A DNA stretch of 64,000 nucleotides. It comes from Caprimulgus europaeus (Eukaryota; Chordata; Aves; Caprimulgiformes; Caprimulgidae). Shown piece after piece: positions 25,686-37,623 of this stretch. The notes below the pieces were generated by a model. It did not search any database. It was not told the DNA's origin and saw nothing but the letters and a program-made list of their open reading frames with translations. Positions within the stretch are counted from its first letter, which is position 1; each line of letters begins with the position of its first letter. Made by a program: the position numbers and the translations under genes. Location of the stretch: positions 69,421,474 through 69,485,473 of the forward strand of contig OU015528.1 of NCBI GenBank assembly GCA_907165065.1. Direction: 5' to 3'.

Positions 25686-27849
25686 GTCTTCTCTTAGCAT
25701 CAGAAATTATGGCAACTCATACAGCCATCTGTGTGCAAATGTATATACATATGTTTACACACACACATGGTAGTAATGTCATGCTCAGGCAAGCTTTCTC
25801 ATGCTTTCTCATGACATGACAGAGAGTTTTGAAAGCACTTAGCTTGACCCTAACTTGGTCACCATGATTTGCAAGTGGGAATACGCAGAGGCTTTTGAAG
25901 AACAATTTATTTGGACAATTACTAACAATCTTGTCCTAAGATGAAACACAGCAAGGAACTCCCTTACTCTGACATAGATCCAGAACAGCACTGCTGAAAT
26001 CAATGTCTTTAATCCTATACATATATTCTAACAAAAACTTATGGTAAATCAAAGGAATATGTAGTTAGTACTATAAGTCAGTGGTGTAAGCCCTGCTTAT
26101 TAATGGTTCATGGTGTCAGAAGATCAAAGGTGACATGGAGAATGCATAAGAATGAGATCCTCAGACAGGAGGCAAGATCACTGATTACTGAGCGGGCTGC
26201 AAGGAAAAACTTAAAAAGCTTCTGTCAGTTCTGATTTTTAAGCTGGATGTCCCACATTAAAAGTGTCATTCAGAATGATCCTAAAAGTTGCTGCTGTGTG
26301 CTATCAGTTAAAGTGCTGTGTTAGCATATACTTTGTCAGTGCCTCCCTACTACAAAGTTTTTGTGTTTTCATCGGAAATGCTGAATTTCTATGCATATTT
26401 TCTGTCCACAAGAACTACATTTCCTGCTTTTACAGATGTCATTGTCATTATATTCCCTAACCTTGCTGAGCAAGACCCATTTTTGTGTAAAACTCCCAAA
26501 ATAGCTTTTCGCCTGCAGCAGTGTTGCAAGTTTGGAACAAAATCTAAGGCTAGTGGAAGTTGTACCTGACCCCCATCCCTCATTGTTGCCCTGTTACTGG
26601 ACCATCATCCTTATTGATAGTTTGCAGGAATGCTTCTAGCTGATTTTCTGAAGCAGACCAGAGGGCTATCAAGTACAAACTGCTTTGCTGACAGATAAAT
26701 AGGAACTACGGGAAAGGGAAGGGTGGGAGAAAGCAATGGTGAGCAGCCAAGGTGGCCAGCTCTCCACCAGGGCAGCTGGTGCTGAGGAGGATGTCTGTCA
26801 ATTCCCTCAACGAAGGAGTGAAATCCAGCTGTCACACTGATGTAATTAATTCAACTCAAACACTGCAAAATAAAGGATGTGGGAGCCTTTTAACCTACTA
26901 GGTCTTTTTTGGCTCAATATTACCTTGACATCTGACTCTTTTGTACTCTAAACCTCCTTTAGTTTCTTGCAAGCCTGGATTAAATACAGACATTTCAATT
27001 TAGTAGTCAAAAAAGCTTTCTAAATACAGAACTAAATGTCCTCCAGATGACTGTAAAACAAAGAATGTTGTACACTAGTTGCAATGTAGAAATGAAGAAC
27101 TGGATTTCCAGAAACCTGAATGGTAGTAAGTGGAAGTAAAAGCTGTATTGGACAGATGGGAAAGTAAAAAAGCAGGACTGCTTGATTCTGCTAGTATCTC
27201 CCGTAACTCTGAATGTTTGGGACAGGTAACTTGACCACTCATACATTTGTCTGTCTGTTCACTAAACATCAAGAAAGAAAGCTTTAAAACAGAATTAACT
27301 GCTTAAACAGTGTTTAGAGACCTTTGGAAAAAATCCATTCACAGATTTTATTTGAAGAAAGTGAAGTATGGATTGCTGTTAATATGGATGTTTTTCTCAC
27401 CCAAGTGACATGTTTTATAAATTGCCATGCTGATTAATCACTTCACTGTATTTTTTAGGATAAAAGAAGATATCTAATTACTTTTAAAAATATTTTTTCC
27501 TTGCATTTACATTTTTGCATACGGACTTTCTTCACAGAAGTTTTTGACCTAAATTTAACTTATCTACTACCAATGTAGATGTCAGTCACTAACTGAATAC
27601 TAGGCTAAACACATTAGTAGCCCCATGTTATTTTACTTTTTCTTACCTGTCCAGACATAACATTTAATTACTTGAAAATGAAAAGTTAATGTGCAGAACT
27701 ATTTTCTATGAGAAAAGCTCAAATTTATTTGTCATTCCACTGATTACAATTTAATTAAATAAAAAATTGTTGAACTAAAACTTTTTTTAAGGAATAGAAA
27801 AATAATCATGTTCATCACTGGCTCATGTTTGCTTTTCCATCCACCAGTA
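25686..27849. other. Unique AT-rich intron, no gene seen
   Basis: No recognised repeat or coding block. Short overlapping frames near 26260-26580 and 27007-27272 have no domain resemblance. Confidence 0.55.
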
Positions 27850-28133
27850 CCCCCAATTCCTTCTCTGCACGCTGCTCTCAATACCTTCATCCCCCAGCCT
27901 GTATTGATACCAGAGGTTGCCCTTATCCAGGTGCAGGACTTTGCACTTGGCCTTGTTGAACCTCATGATGTTCACGTAGGCCCACTTCTCCAGCTTACCC
28001 AGGTCCCTCTGGATGGCACCCCATCCCTCAGGTGTGTCAACTGCACCACTCAGCTTGGTGTCATCTGTAAACTTGCTGAGGCCACTATGTCATTAATAAA
28101 GGTATTAAACAGTACTGGCCCTGATACGATTCC
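27850..28133 (-). mobile_element. CR1 LINE internal fragment (palm to thumb)
   Basis: Antisense CR1 spanning the reverse-transcriptase active-site region: the minus strand reads [10 protein letters not shown] near 28055-28085. It continues through the [14 protein letters not shown]-type block and the [14 protein letters not shown]-type block to a [13 protein letters not shown]-like stretch. Both ends of the element are missing. The active-site box reads FTDD in place of F/YADD. Confidence 0.9.
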
Positions 28134-29177
28134 CTCTTACCAATGAGTATACAGAAGAAGAGAGATGGCTTGTTTTGGGTCACACTTGCTCCTACAGAAT
28201 CCTGCAACAAGGAGTACTTAATTGTGTTGGTACATCCCCAACAGTGACAAATGCCAAAAGCCTGAATGATGTCATTGCTGGAATCATCCCGTGACAGGAG
28301 TGCTTCTTCCCTCCAAGTGCAGGTTCAGAAGTTCTGACTTGCCTGGTGCAGTGCTGTTGCATAGCATCACGAGTGCATCTATTTCTGGCACCCTCCGCAT
28401 TCACAGCAGATGGAGCCATCTAATAGTTTTGGCTTTCCCAGTGTGCTGCTGACGGTGTGACACTATGGGGCAGGCAGTTTTTTTACGTGAATAGCTACCC
28501 TAAGTATGGTTAGGAGCTAGGATGGTTAAAGGACATTGCCAGAAGGCAATGTGTGAGGTGCAGACATGTCCCGTGCTGCTGCAGACAGCTTTTGGGGGCA
28601 CTGCTGCATGCCAGGAGCCTGTGCAGGTGCGTTTACACTCGGGTCTGATGCAGGCACTCTGCTTGGGTATTGCACGGCACATGGGCCATGTGCATGTGAG
28701 ATTTTGGCTGCTTAGCAACTGTATAATCGGGCTGTCCCAGAAGGACATGCCGTCTGTTTAGTCTATAAATGCAAAATGTCCATTTTAAATCTGACTAGTA
28801 CAACACCGAAGCACTCTCTGCTTTTATAATGTCAGAAGTATTTGGCATTACCAGTGCAGCACCTTCCCAACACAGTAGCAGCGCCAGAAGTTTCTGATAG
28901 ACTGTAGCTGTGGAATGCACTGACCTCTTAAACCAGTGAAAAACTCTCTGGTTTTCTTCCTGTCCTTCCTGCTCCATTCCACTCTGTAGAGAGCATCACT
29001 GGCCAGGAAATTGCTTCCTTCTATGATTCTATGATATCCAGGTTCTCAGCCTGTAAAATAGCATGGTCCCTTTGTGGGCACATCTTCCTGTGAACTTCCC
29101 TGAATTAACTGCCATTTGAATTGTTGCCTATCTTTTAGGAAAAAAATCCATTCTTAGTTTTAAAAATTTAATACATG
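28134..29177. other. Unique intron of moderate GC, no gene seen
   Basis: Open frames overlap on both strands at 28500-28761 but have no recognisable domain. A short ttctatgattctatgat at 29020-29036 looks like a CR1 tail, but no CR1 body precedes it. Confidence 0.45.
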
Positions 29178-29590
29178 GTAACCCCAGGTATCTCATTAAT
29201 TGCCTCCATTGCTAAAAACATATGCTTTATGTCTAATCTGAATGGGTTCAAGTCACAGCCAGGGGATCATTTTATACTCTGTCTGTGAAACTTAAGAGCT
29301 GTCTATTACCCGATATCTGTCTCCAGAAACACTGCAGAAGTACTTGCAAAGCATGACAAAGTCACCCCTTCAGCTTTATTCTGCTAAGCCAGACAGATTC
29401 AGGTCTGAGTTTCCCACATAAATCACGTTTTCCAGTCTTTTAATATTGCTCATGAACTCTTCTCCAAATTGTCATCTTCCTGTTTGAACTGCATGCACCA
29501 CAACCGGACAGAGACAGCCAGGAGAGCTTCAAGCAGCTTCATACACAAAGATGATGTCACCTCCCAGGTCCTACTGTCCTAATCCTCCGC
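29178..29590 (-). mobile_element. Ancient CR1/L3-type LINE fragment
   Basis: Decayed antisense copy of the old turtle/bird CR1 type. Landmarks in order on the plus strand are tatgctttatgtctaatctg (29221), gcatgacaaagtcacccctt (29352), ctgctaagccagacagattc (29381), cagtcttttaatattgctca (29433) and the region caccacaaccggacagagac (29497). These correspond to the block around the conserved FSLEKRR and CVQFW motifs read backwards. Confidence 0.7.
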
Positions 29591-30165
29591 TCTCAAACCT
29601 TGTTATCTCTTTGCCCTAACACCAGAGTGGGAACACACATGCAGCTAATTACTATGAGAAAAAAGAGTATGACCTATAGAAATGTGCCCCAGAATTACTG
29701 TTCCTTCATAAAAAACCTTTATGTTTACAATTCATTACAATTCACTCAGATCATCTAAGGCAAGTGTCTCTGGATCAGTCACCCCTCCATTCAATAAAAC
29801 ATCTGTTTACAGTTGTTTGGATTTTGGTTTCTAAGACTGTAGCGTATGATTCAGTTAAAGACATATTAAAATCACACTGAAATAGCCTTTGCCTATCAGC
29901 TTCTACAGAAAACCAAAAAAATTATATACTTCTTTGTATCTGCCAATGCCTAAGAAAGATGTCTGTGGGGCTGTGTTGCACAGAAGGAGATGTAAGAATA
30001 AAATGAATTAAGCTTAAAAGTGAAAAACTAACACAGACAGACATACTTTTTTCAAATACTTTGCTTCCTAATAAGTCATAACCGCTGAGAAACCTTCAGA
30101 AGGTTAAATGTACAAAAGTTTATGTAATAGGAAGACCTATGTCAAAACATTAGAAAACAATGAAA

Positions 30166-30222
30166 TATGTATATATATGTGTATATATAATGTATACATG
30201 TAAATATGTGTATATATATGTC
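30166..30222. repeat. Imperfect (TA)/(TG) microsatellite
   Basis: Interrupted runs of tatata and tgtata, about 40 bp before the long CR1 copy. Confidence 0.9.
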
Positions 30223-30261
30223 TTACAGAGACAAGCCAGAAACTCTTTTGAGGTAATAGCA

Positions 30262-33176
30262 GGGTAGCTTCCATGAAACACCTTGGGCGAATAAAGGGAT
30301 GTCCATCTAAGAAGTTGATACGGCCACCAGCCCAGCTGAAGAGCCTCTACACCGACACACGCAGCATGGGCAACAAACAGGAGGAGTTGGAAGCTACTGT
30401 CCTACTAGAAAGCTATGACATAGTGGCCATTATAAAAACTTGGTGGGATGAGTCTCATGACTGGAGTGCGGCTATCGATGGCTACAAGCTGTTCAGAAGG
30501 GACAGGAGAAGAAGGCAGGGTGGAGGTGTTGTCCGCTATGTTCAGAAATGCATAGAGTGTGTTGTCCTTAAAGAATAGACATGAGCAGGTTGAAAGCTTA
30601 TGGGTAGGAATTAGGGATCGAGACAACAAGGGGAACCTCGTGGTTGGTGTCTACTACAGGCTGCCCAATCAAGGGGAGCCTGTTGATCAAGCCTTCTTAC
30701 TCCAGCCCCAGGAAACATCGAGCTCACAGGCTCTCACCTGCTGGGGGATTTCAACCACCCTGACATCTGTTGGAAAAGTAGCACGGCAAGGTTAGACAAT
30801 CCAAGAGACTCCTGGAGTGCCTTGATGACAACTTTCTAACACAAGAAATAGACAGCCCTACTCGAGGGGAAGCAATATGGGACCTGATGGTCACCAGTGC
30901 AAGTGAGCTCATCAGGGATGACAAGATTGGAGGCAGCCTGGGCTGTAGTGATCATACACTGGTTCAGTTCTCTGTCCTAAGGTGTGTAAGTCATATGAGA
31001 AGTATTGTCAGGACCCCGAATTTCAGGAAAGCCAACTTACAGCTCTTCAAGGAGCTAGTCAATAGGATCTCCTGGGAAATGGCCCTCAAGGACAAGGGAG
31101 CAGAGCAGAGCCAGCAAATCTTTAAAGATGTTCTCCATAGAGCACAAGAGGTTTCAATCCCCAGGTGTAAGAAATTGGGCAAGGAAGGCAAGAGACCAGC
31201 ATGGCTGAGTCAAGACCTGCGGTCAAACTAAAAGGCAAGATGGAACTACACAGGCAGTGGAAGCAGGGCCAGGTATCCTGGAAAGAGTACAGGGACACTG
31301 CCTGGTTGTGTAGGGACGAGGTCAGGAAGGCCAAGGTGCAGCTGGAGCTGAGCTTGGCAAGGGATGCTGAGAAAAAAGAGAAGAGCTTCTACAGGAATGC
31401 AAACTGGAAAAAGAAGGTTAAAGAAAGCGTACCCCACCCCCCGCCTCGATGACCAACAATGGTGACCTAGTAACAACAGATGAGGAGAAGGCTGAGGTTC
31501 TCAACAACTTTTACATCTCAGTCTGTGCTGGCAACCTGTCTCCTCACAGCTCTCAAGTTAATGGCCCACAAGACAGGGACCAGGGAGACAAAGTCCCTCC
31601 CACTGTAAGTGAAGTTAAGATTTGTGACCATCTGAGCAACCTGAACATACAAAAGTCCATGAGACCTGATGAGATGCATCCCAGAGTCCTGAGGGAATTC
31701 GCTGATGTAGTTGCCAAGCCACTCTCCATGGTATTTGAAAAGTCATGGCAGTCAGGTGAAGTCCCTGGTGACTGGAAGAAAGGAAACAAAATTATACCCA
31801 TTTTTAAAAGGGTAGAAAGGAGGACCCTGGGAAATACCGACCTGTCAGCCTTACCTCTGTGCCTGGGAAAATCATGGAACAGATCCTCCTAAAAGCTATG
31901 CTAAGACACATGGAGAACAGGGAGGTGATTCAAGACAGTCAGCATGGCTTTACTAGGTCCTGCCTGACCAATCTAGTGGCTTTCTAAAATGAAGTAACTG
32001 CATCAGTAGACAAGGGAAGAGCTACGGATGTCATCTATCTGGATTTCTGCAGGGTCTTTGACACAGTCCTCCACAACATCCTTCTCTCTAAGTTGGAGAG
32101 ATATGGATTTGATAGGTGGACTGTTCAGTGGATAAGAAATTGGCTGGATAGTCACATCCAGAGGGTAGTGGTCAATGGCTCAGTGTCCAGATGGAAGATG
32201 GTGATAAGCAGCGTCCCTCAAGGGTCTGTACTGGGACCAGTGCTGTTTAATATCTTCATTAATGATACTGACAGCAGGATTGCGTGCACCCTCAGCAAGT
32301 TCAATGACAATACCAAGCTAGATGGTGCAGTCAATGTGCCAGAGGGATGGGATGCCATCCAGAGGAACCTGGATAGGATGGAGAAGTGGGCCTAGGTGAA
32401 CCTCATGAGGTTCCACAAGGCCAAGTGAATGGTCCTGCACCTGGATCAGGACAAACCTCGTTATTGATGTAGGCTAGAAGTGCTAGAAAAGCAACCTTGA
32501 GGAAAATGACTTGGGAGTAGTAGATGAAAAGCTGGACATGAGCCGGCAATGTGTACCTGCAGCACAGAAGGCCAATAACTGTATCCTGGGCTGCATCAAA
32601 AGAAGTGTGGCCAACAGATCGAGAGAAGTGATTCTGCCCCTCTGCTCTGCTCAGGTGAGACCTCACCTGGAGTGTTGTGTCCAGTTTAGGGGCCCTCAAC
32701 ACAAGAAGGACATGTACCTGTTGGAGCAAGTCCAGAGGAGGGCAACAAAAATGATCAAAGGGCTAGAGCACCTCTCCTATGAAGATAGGCTGGAAGAGTT
32801 TGGCTTGTTCAGCCTGGAGAAGAGAAGGATCGGGGGGGAGCCTTCCAGTACCTGAAAGGTGCCTGTAAGAAAGCTGGGGAAGAACTGTTCACAAGGGCAT
32901 GTAGCAATAGGACGAGGGGTAATGGTTTTAAACTAGAAAAGGGTAGATTTAGGTTGAATATTAGGAAAAAGTTTTTCAATATGAGGGTGGTAGATCATTG
33001 GAACAGGTTGCCCAGAGAGGTAGTGGAGCCCCCATCCCTGGAGATATTCAAGGTCAGGCTGGATGAGGCCCTGAACAACCTGCTCTAGTAAAGATGTCCC
33101 TGCTTACTGCAGGGGGTTGGACGGGATGACCTTTGAAGGTCCCTTCCAACCCAAACTGTTCTATGATTCTATGATA
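30262..33176 (+). mobile_element. CR1 LINE, long 5'-truncated copy covering almost all of ORF2
   Basis: About 2.9 kb. Endonuclease: LKSLYTDTRSMGNKQEELEA (30342 on), TWWDESHDWSAAIDGYKLF, VGVYYRLPNQGEP, LLGDFNHPDICW (about 30738-30775) and GCSDHTLVQF (about 30940-30970). Linker: KKLGKEGKRPAWLSQDLRSN and VRKAKVQLELSLARDAEKK. Reverse transcriptase: [45 protein letters not shown] and [19 protein letters not shown]. The active-site box reads FNDN in place of FADD (32300-32311), so both the second residue and the second catalytic Asp are lost. Thumb and C terminus follow, then the 3' end with cccttccaacccaaactgtt and ctatgattctatgat. At least six frame breaks or stops; ORF1 and the 5' end are absent. 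Confidence 0.97.
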
Positions 33177-36100
33177 TATAAAAGCAAGCATTCCATCCTG
33201 TTATTGACAGCAACTGCATGACAAACTTCTGAAGCAAAAATGATACGTGAGATGATATTAGCTACCTCTACAGTTTTGTAACGGAAGAATAAATGATGTA
33301 CAATATATTGAATGCATCACAGAACACTGGAACACTGTAACCTTGACCAAGCAAGCATAAAGCCAAATTTCAACTAATCTGACTTTTAACCAATGTAAAT
33401 ATAACTCTTTACACTCACTTTAATAATATCTTTTCAAGTGCTCAAGCAAGAGTTATATTCTTATCAAGGCTTTTATCAACATTCCACATTACAGAAACTC
33501 CCTAGATATTTTGGCTCCTAGTTAGGCTACCAAAATTAGCGGTTTATAGTCTATGATTTATTTAAATAATTAATTAAATAAAAATAATTTAAAAATATAT
33601 ATTTATAAATTAGATCATAAATTATAGCTAACCAGTTGCACACCCACCCAGGCCATAGCATACCAGCACATTTGGTTAGAACTATAGTATGTGCTGTAGT
33701 GGAAGAAAAATTGGAATCAGACATTTAATCCTTTTGACCTGCTGAAAGCTATGCTGATGTTCAGCTTGTATTTGGTTAATGTGACTTGTTAATGAAGACA
33801 CTTTTATATATTATGCTGTGTCAACGATACATCAATAAAAGTACTTGAAAAACTACAGTTTTTAAAAAAATGACTGAAGTCTTAGCATGTAAATTTGTCT
33901 CAGACTGTAACCTGATTCTGATACTTGTTCATGAAAAAACTAGCTTCCCCTTCTCATGTTTGTTTTGAGTGGGCAATGGAAAGAAGAAATGTAAGAAGGA
34001 GACAAAACGGATGTGAAGACATCAAGCTTTGATGTTAGCAACCTATTTGGTTTTATTTAGGAATAAACTGCACTCTAAAAAGCTTTATGCTTTTTACTGT
34101 TCCAAGGCATTGCTCAAAAGTTATGATTTATTTAGTACCATTCATCTTCCAGGTGCTTTAATAACTAGAATATCACAAATGAGAGACAGAAAAAAAGCAT
34201 AGTGTTACCTAGTTCAGCCCCTACCAATACAGAGTTTTTTCTTGCACTACAGTTATAGTGCTTTCCTATTTTAAAAATAATTAAGGTATAAAATCAATCT
34301 TAATTCATACTTTTTGTGTTTAATCCCCACAAAGGAAGAAATGCATATAGTTAAGATAAATTCTCCTGAGTAAGAAGAAATTAGAATCTAACAAGAATAT
34401 TAATTTGAAAAGAGCACTTTACACATTATTATTTATCCAGCCACTGGCTGAATACTCCAATTCCTCACAGGAAGAGGTTGGGGGAACGTTGCAACTTAGA
34501 AGTATTGCACTGAAAGTGATAAAACCATTCAGGCTGCTTTGATGCACAGGTTCTTTGTTATCAATGTTTCCTATTCTTAAAGAATCAAGAAAAAAATCTT
34601 ACGTTTAGAATGATTTTACTGATGCTGCATCAACTCCCTTTTATGTACAGTTTAATTCTCAAGAAGATCTGATCAAAATAAGAATGGCAAATGAGCTTTA
34701 AACAACATAACACAATCCAGTGATGAAATCTCTCGTGTTATATAACTCTATAGCTTTAGACTGGATTTGCACTTGTTCTGGTTTTCATTTCTAAATTCAC
34801 TATTATTGCTTTTCATGAAACACATATAAATGTTTTCTTAAAAGAAATGTGGTTTATAAAGGGCTTCAAAGAACAGAATGGTTGAAGACTGATTAGATTA
34901 AGTCAGAAAACCCCCCCAGGCATGCAAGGGTCCAAGTAAGCTTGTACAGATAGCTGTGAGCAGCAGAGCACCCTGAAGGACAGTTCTGGAGACAGTAAAA
35001 TATTCCTTGTCATTCCAGCCAGATAGTCTCCATTCTACTTAAATGATGATGCACCACAATGATGCATGCACAGCAAAAGGCATGGGAGATAATCCAAGAC
35101 ATGCCTGGAGAGATGCCCCGAGTCTTTCCTACCTGTTGTCTTTAACATTCCCTTCAAAATTCTAGTCAGATTAAAAAATAATAATAATAAAAAAATCACA
35201 GGTCATCCCAGCTGCTTTTGAAGCACATTGTATAATTATTTTTCTATTTACAATGGAAGTTTAGGATTTCATCAGTTCTATTTTTCTTCCCTTATACTTT
35301 CCTCTGAAGTTGTCTTTGTGCAAGTCTGACTCAAAGTGACACCAGTGTCCCATGCACTGAAATAAGAAGAAAGTGGTTTCCCTGGCAACAATATCGACAC
35401 AAAAGCTCTCATGATTTTCCCTCTCACTCCTGTGTCTTCTTAATGGCTTGAATAATCCAAATAGCAGAGAAAAGCAATATGCATCTGATCTTAATGAACT
35501 ATAATGGCTAGAGACAGCATGAAAGCAAGCACAGGTATCTGTGCTATTTATAAACTAGTGAATCAGATGACTCAGATTTACTAGCATTGGAATTATTAAT
35601 ATTATTTTCAGTGAGTCATTTAAGGAGATACTTTATTGTGTCAGGCTGTATGCAAAATATTCTTATACTTCATTTTTACCAGTAGTTTGATTTTATAACT
35701 ATCATACATAGGAGATTAAGAAAAGCATGAGTTATACCTTCAATACCACCAAGAGATGGGGAAAGAAGCAGCCATGAATTAATGGACCGTAGAATGGAGT
35801 GACCATTTGGGTCCAATGCTCTGAAGAAGGCTTGGTCCAGTTCATGGCTGGTTGGCCCTCAGTTGGATTCTCCCCAGACCTGTTACCCAGACATGATTTT
35901 TTACTATTTTGGGTTTATCTTAACACTTCAGCTCATCCTACAATAGTAATTATGTCTACAGATGGATTTTTCCCATGGGTATAAAAGCTATGGAAAATAT
36001 AAGAGAAACAAAATGAGAAAAACAATCTATAATTGTTTGGATGGAGTGTTATCAGACTGTTTCTGTCATTTAGCACTCACACCATCTTTTCAGCATTAAT

Positions 36101-36980
36101 AGTTACAGATTAGTGTCACCTTTTATAAGACAGTTCATCTTGTACAGCTACATGCATCTTTGATGTAAATAAAGGTGATGAGAACTGTTTCTTCCTCATA
36201 TTACTGTGGGAACATGTGCCATACTGGGGATGCTAATGGTGGATGTGGTCTTCACAGCTACTTTTACATCAATCTGTTTTTCTGCACTGTTTCTGAGAAT
36301 GTCTATCTAAAGAACAAAATAATAATATAAATTATGCAAAGGAAACCCCAAACTCCATCCATGAGTAACTAACAAAATTCACTCCAGAGTCTGGCTACTA
36401 GATGCTGGATAAAGCAAAGACCACAAGGCTACCAAGTATAGCAATTGGAAACATTGGTCTACAATAAAGCAGCAAAAAGAGCATTCCCAAATCTTCCACA
36501 GTTTAATTCTTCAATTGCAAGCCAGAGGCTTTTGACACACAGCCAAATACTTATCTGAGATTTTATGTGATAAGCAATGTGTAATTAACAAAAGTCTTTG
36601 CTGGTTCTTCTGGGACTAAGAGAACATCTAACTATCATTAGCATTCACTGGATGTCAAGACCAAATGTATAAATATTACATTACTCAAACATGAATATAA
36701 ATGAAAAATGAAGTATGTGAAACTAGAGCATGAAGTGAACCTAGAAGCAATTGGGAATATCAGAAATGAGGAAAAAAAAGGATTCAGTTTCTGCAATAGA
36801 AAGTTCTTTGTTAACAATAGCAGAGGCTGACACTGAATTTTGTAACTTCAATCCATTTCTCTGGGTGGGATTGAGCAACCAATAACAATATCTGAACACA
36901 GGGGTCTACCTTTAATGTATAAACTCCCAGGATATACTGTGGAGACCATGATTACAATCCAGTTGACCAAGTGCAAGTTC
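33177..36980. other. Unique AT-rich intron, no gene seen
   Basis: Very AT-rich with imperfect palindromic A/T sequence at 33550-33630 and a short (aat)n near 35175-35195. No recognised element or coding block. Confidence 0.55.
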
Positions 36981-36985
36981 CCTCT

Positions 36986-37618
36986 TGTGAGGAACGGCAC
37001 TATTGTCTTGTCTCAAAGATTGTTTGCAACATTGTTGGCAAGATTGTTTTCACAAGACCACTGGGTTTTGGAAACGACTTGTGAAGATGCCCTGCCCGCT
37101 TGTGAAATGCCCTGCCCGCAGGAGGTCTTCTGCCCGGACATGTCCCTGCCCTAGTGCTGGGGGGCACAAAGAGACGTGCCATTGCTATGGTAACCACAGC
37201 CCTCGAAGGAGTACTTAAGGAAGACCTGCATGGGCAACAGCAAGCAGGGGAGAAACAGAGAGAAGAGGGACAGAGAGGATGACCACCTGACTGCCTGACC
37301 GCACCACGCCACGCTGCACCACGTGGAACAAGCAACTGAGACCTCCTCACCTGCCCCTTCACCGTCGCCTCGCCGCTGGACCCGTGGTGGTGACTATTCT
37401 TGCTGCCCTACCCCAACTCCTTGCTTCATTTCCATCTTTCTTTCCATTCTGTCCTATCGCTACCCTCCTTATTACTTTTTCGTTTGGTAATAAATGGTGT
37501 TTTGGGAATGCGGCATTTGACCTCGTTTGTGTCTTAATCTCGCTCTTGGGATCATATCGAAACCTTTCCCCGACATCGGATCGGGATATTTGAATGATCC
37601 CGACATCGGATCGGGACA
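36986..37618 (+). mobile_element. Solo LTR of an endogenous retrovirus (family not recognised)
   Basis: A 633-bp unit beginning TGTGAGG and ending GGGACA, flanked by a perfect 5-bp direct repeat CCTCT (36981-36985 and 37619-37623). Order of parts fits a plus-strand LTR: a TATA-like gtacttaagg at 37211-37220, a poly(A) signal AATAAA at 37489-37494, and a short R-U5-like tail. Near its right end an 18-bp segment (cccgacatcggatcggga) occurs twice with a 30-bp period (37569-37586 and 37599-37616). No internal retroviral genes are present, so the provirus was reduced by LTR-LTR recombination. A 5-bp duplication is typical of ERVL-like elements. It looks whole as an LTR and not very old. Confidence 0.85.
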
Positions 37619-37623
37619 CCTCT

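Noticed and set aside
28500-28761. Overlapping frames of about 80 codons on both strands in a GC-richer stretch
   Set aside because: No recognisable domain, no splice context, and mirrored frames on both strands are typical of stop-poor GC-rich sequence.
29020-29036. Isolated CR1-tail-like ttctatgattctatgat
   Set aside because: No CR1 body precedes it on either strand within view; too short to call an insertion by itself.
33545-33630. AT-rich imperfect palindrome, considered as a DNA-transposon terminus or hairpin
   Set aside because: Symmetry is that of low-complexity A/T sequence; no target duplication or partner terminal repeat found.
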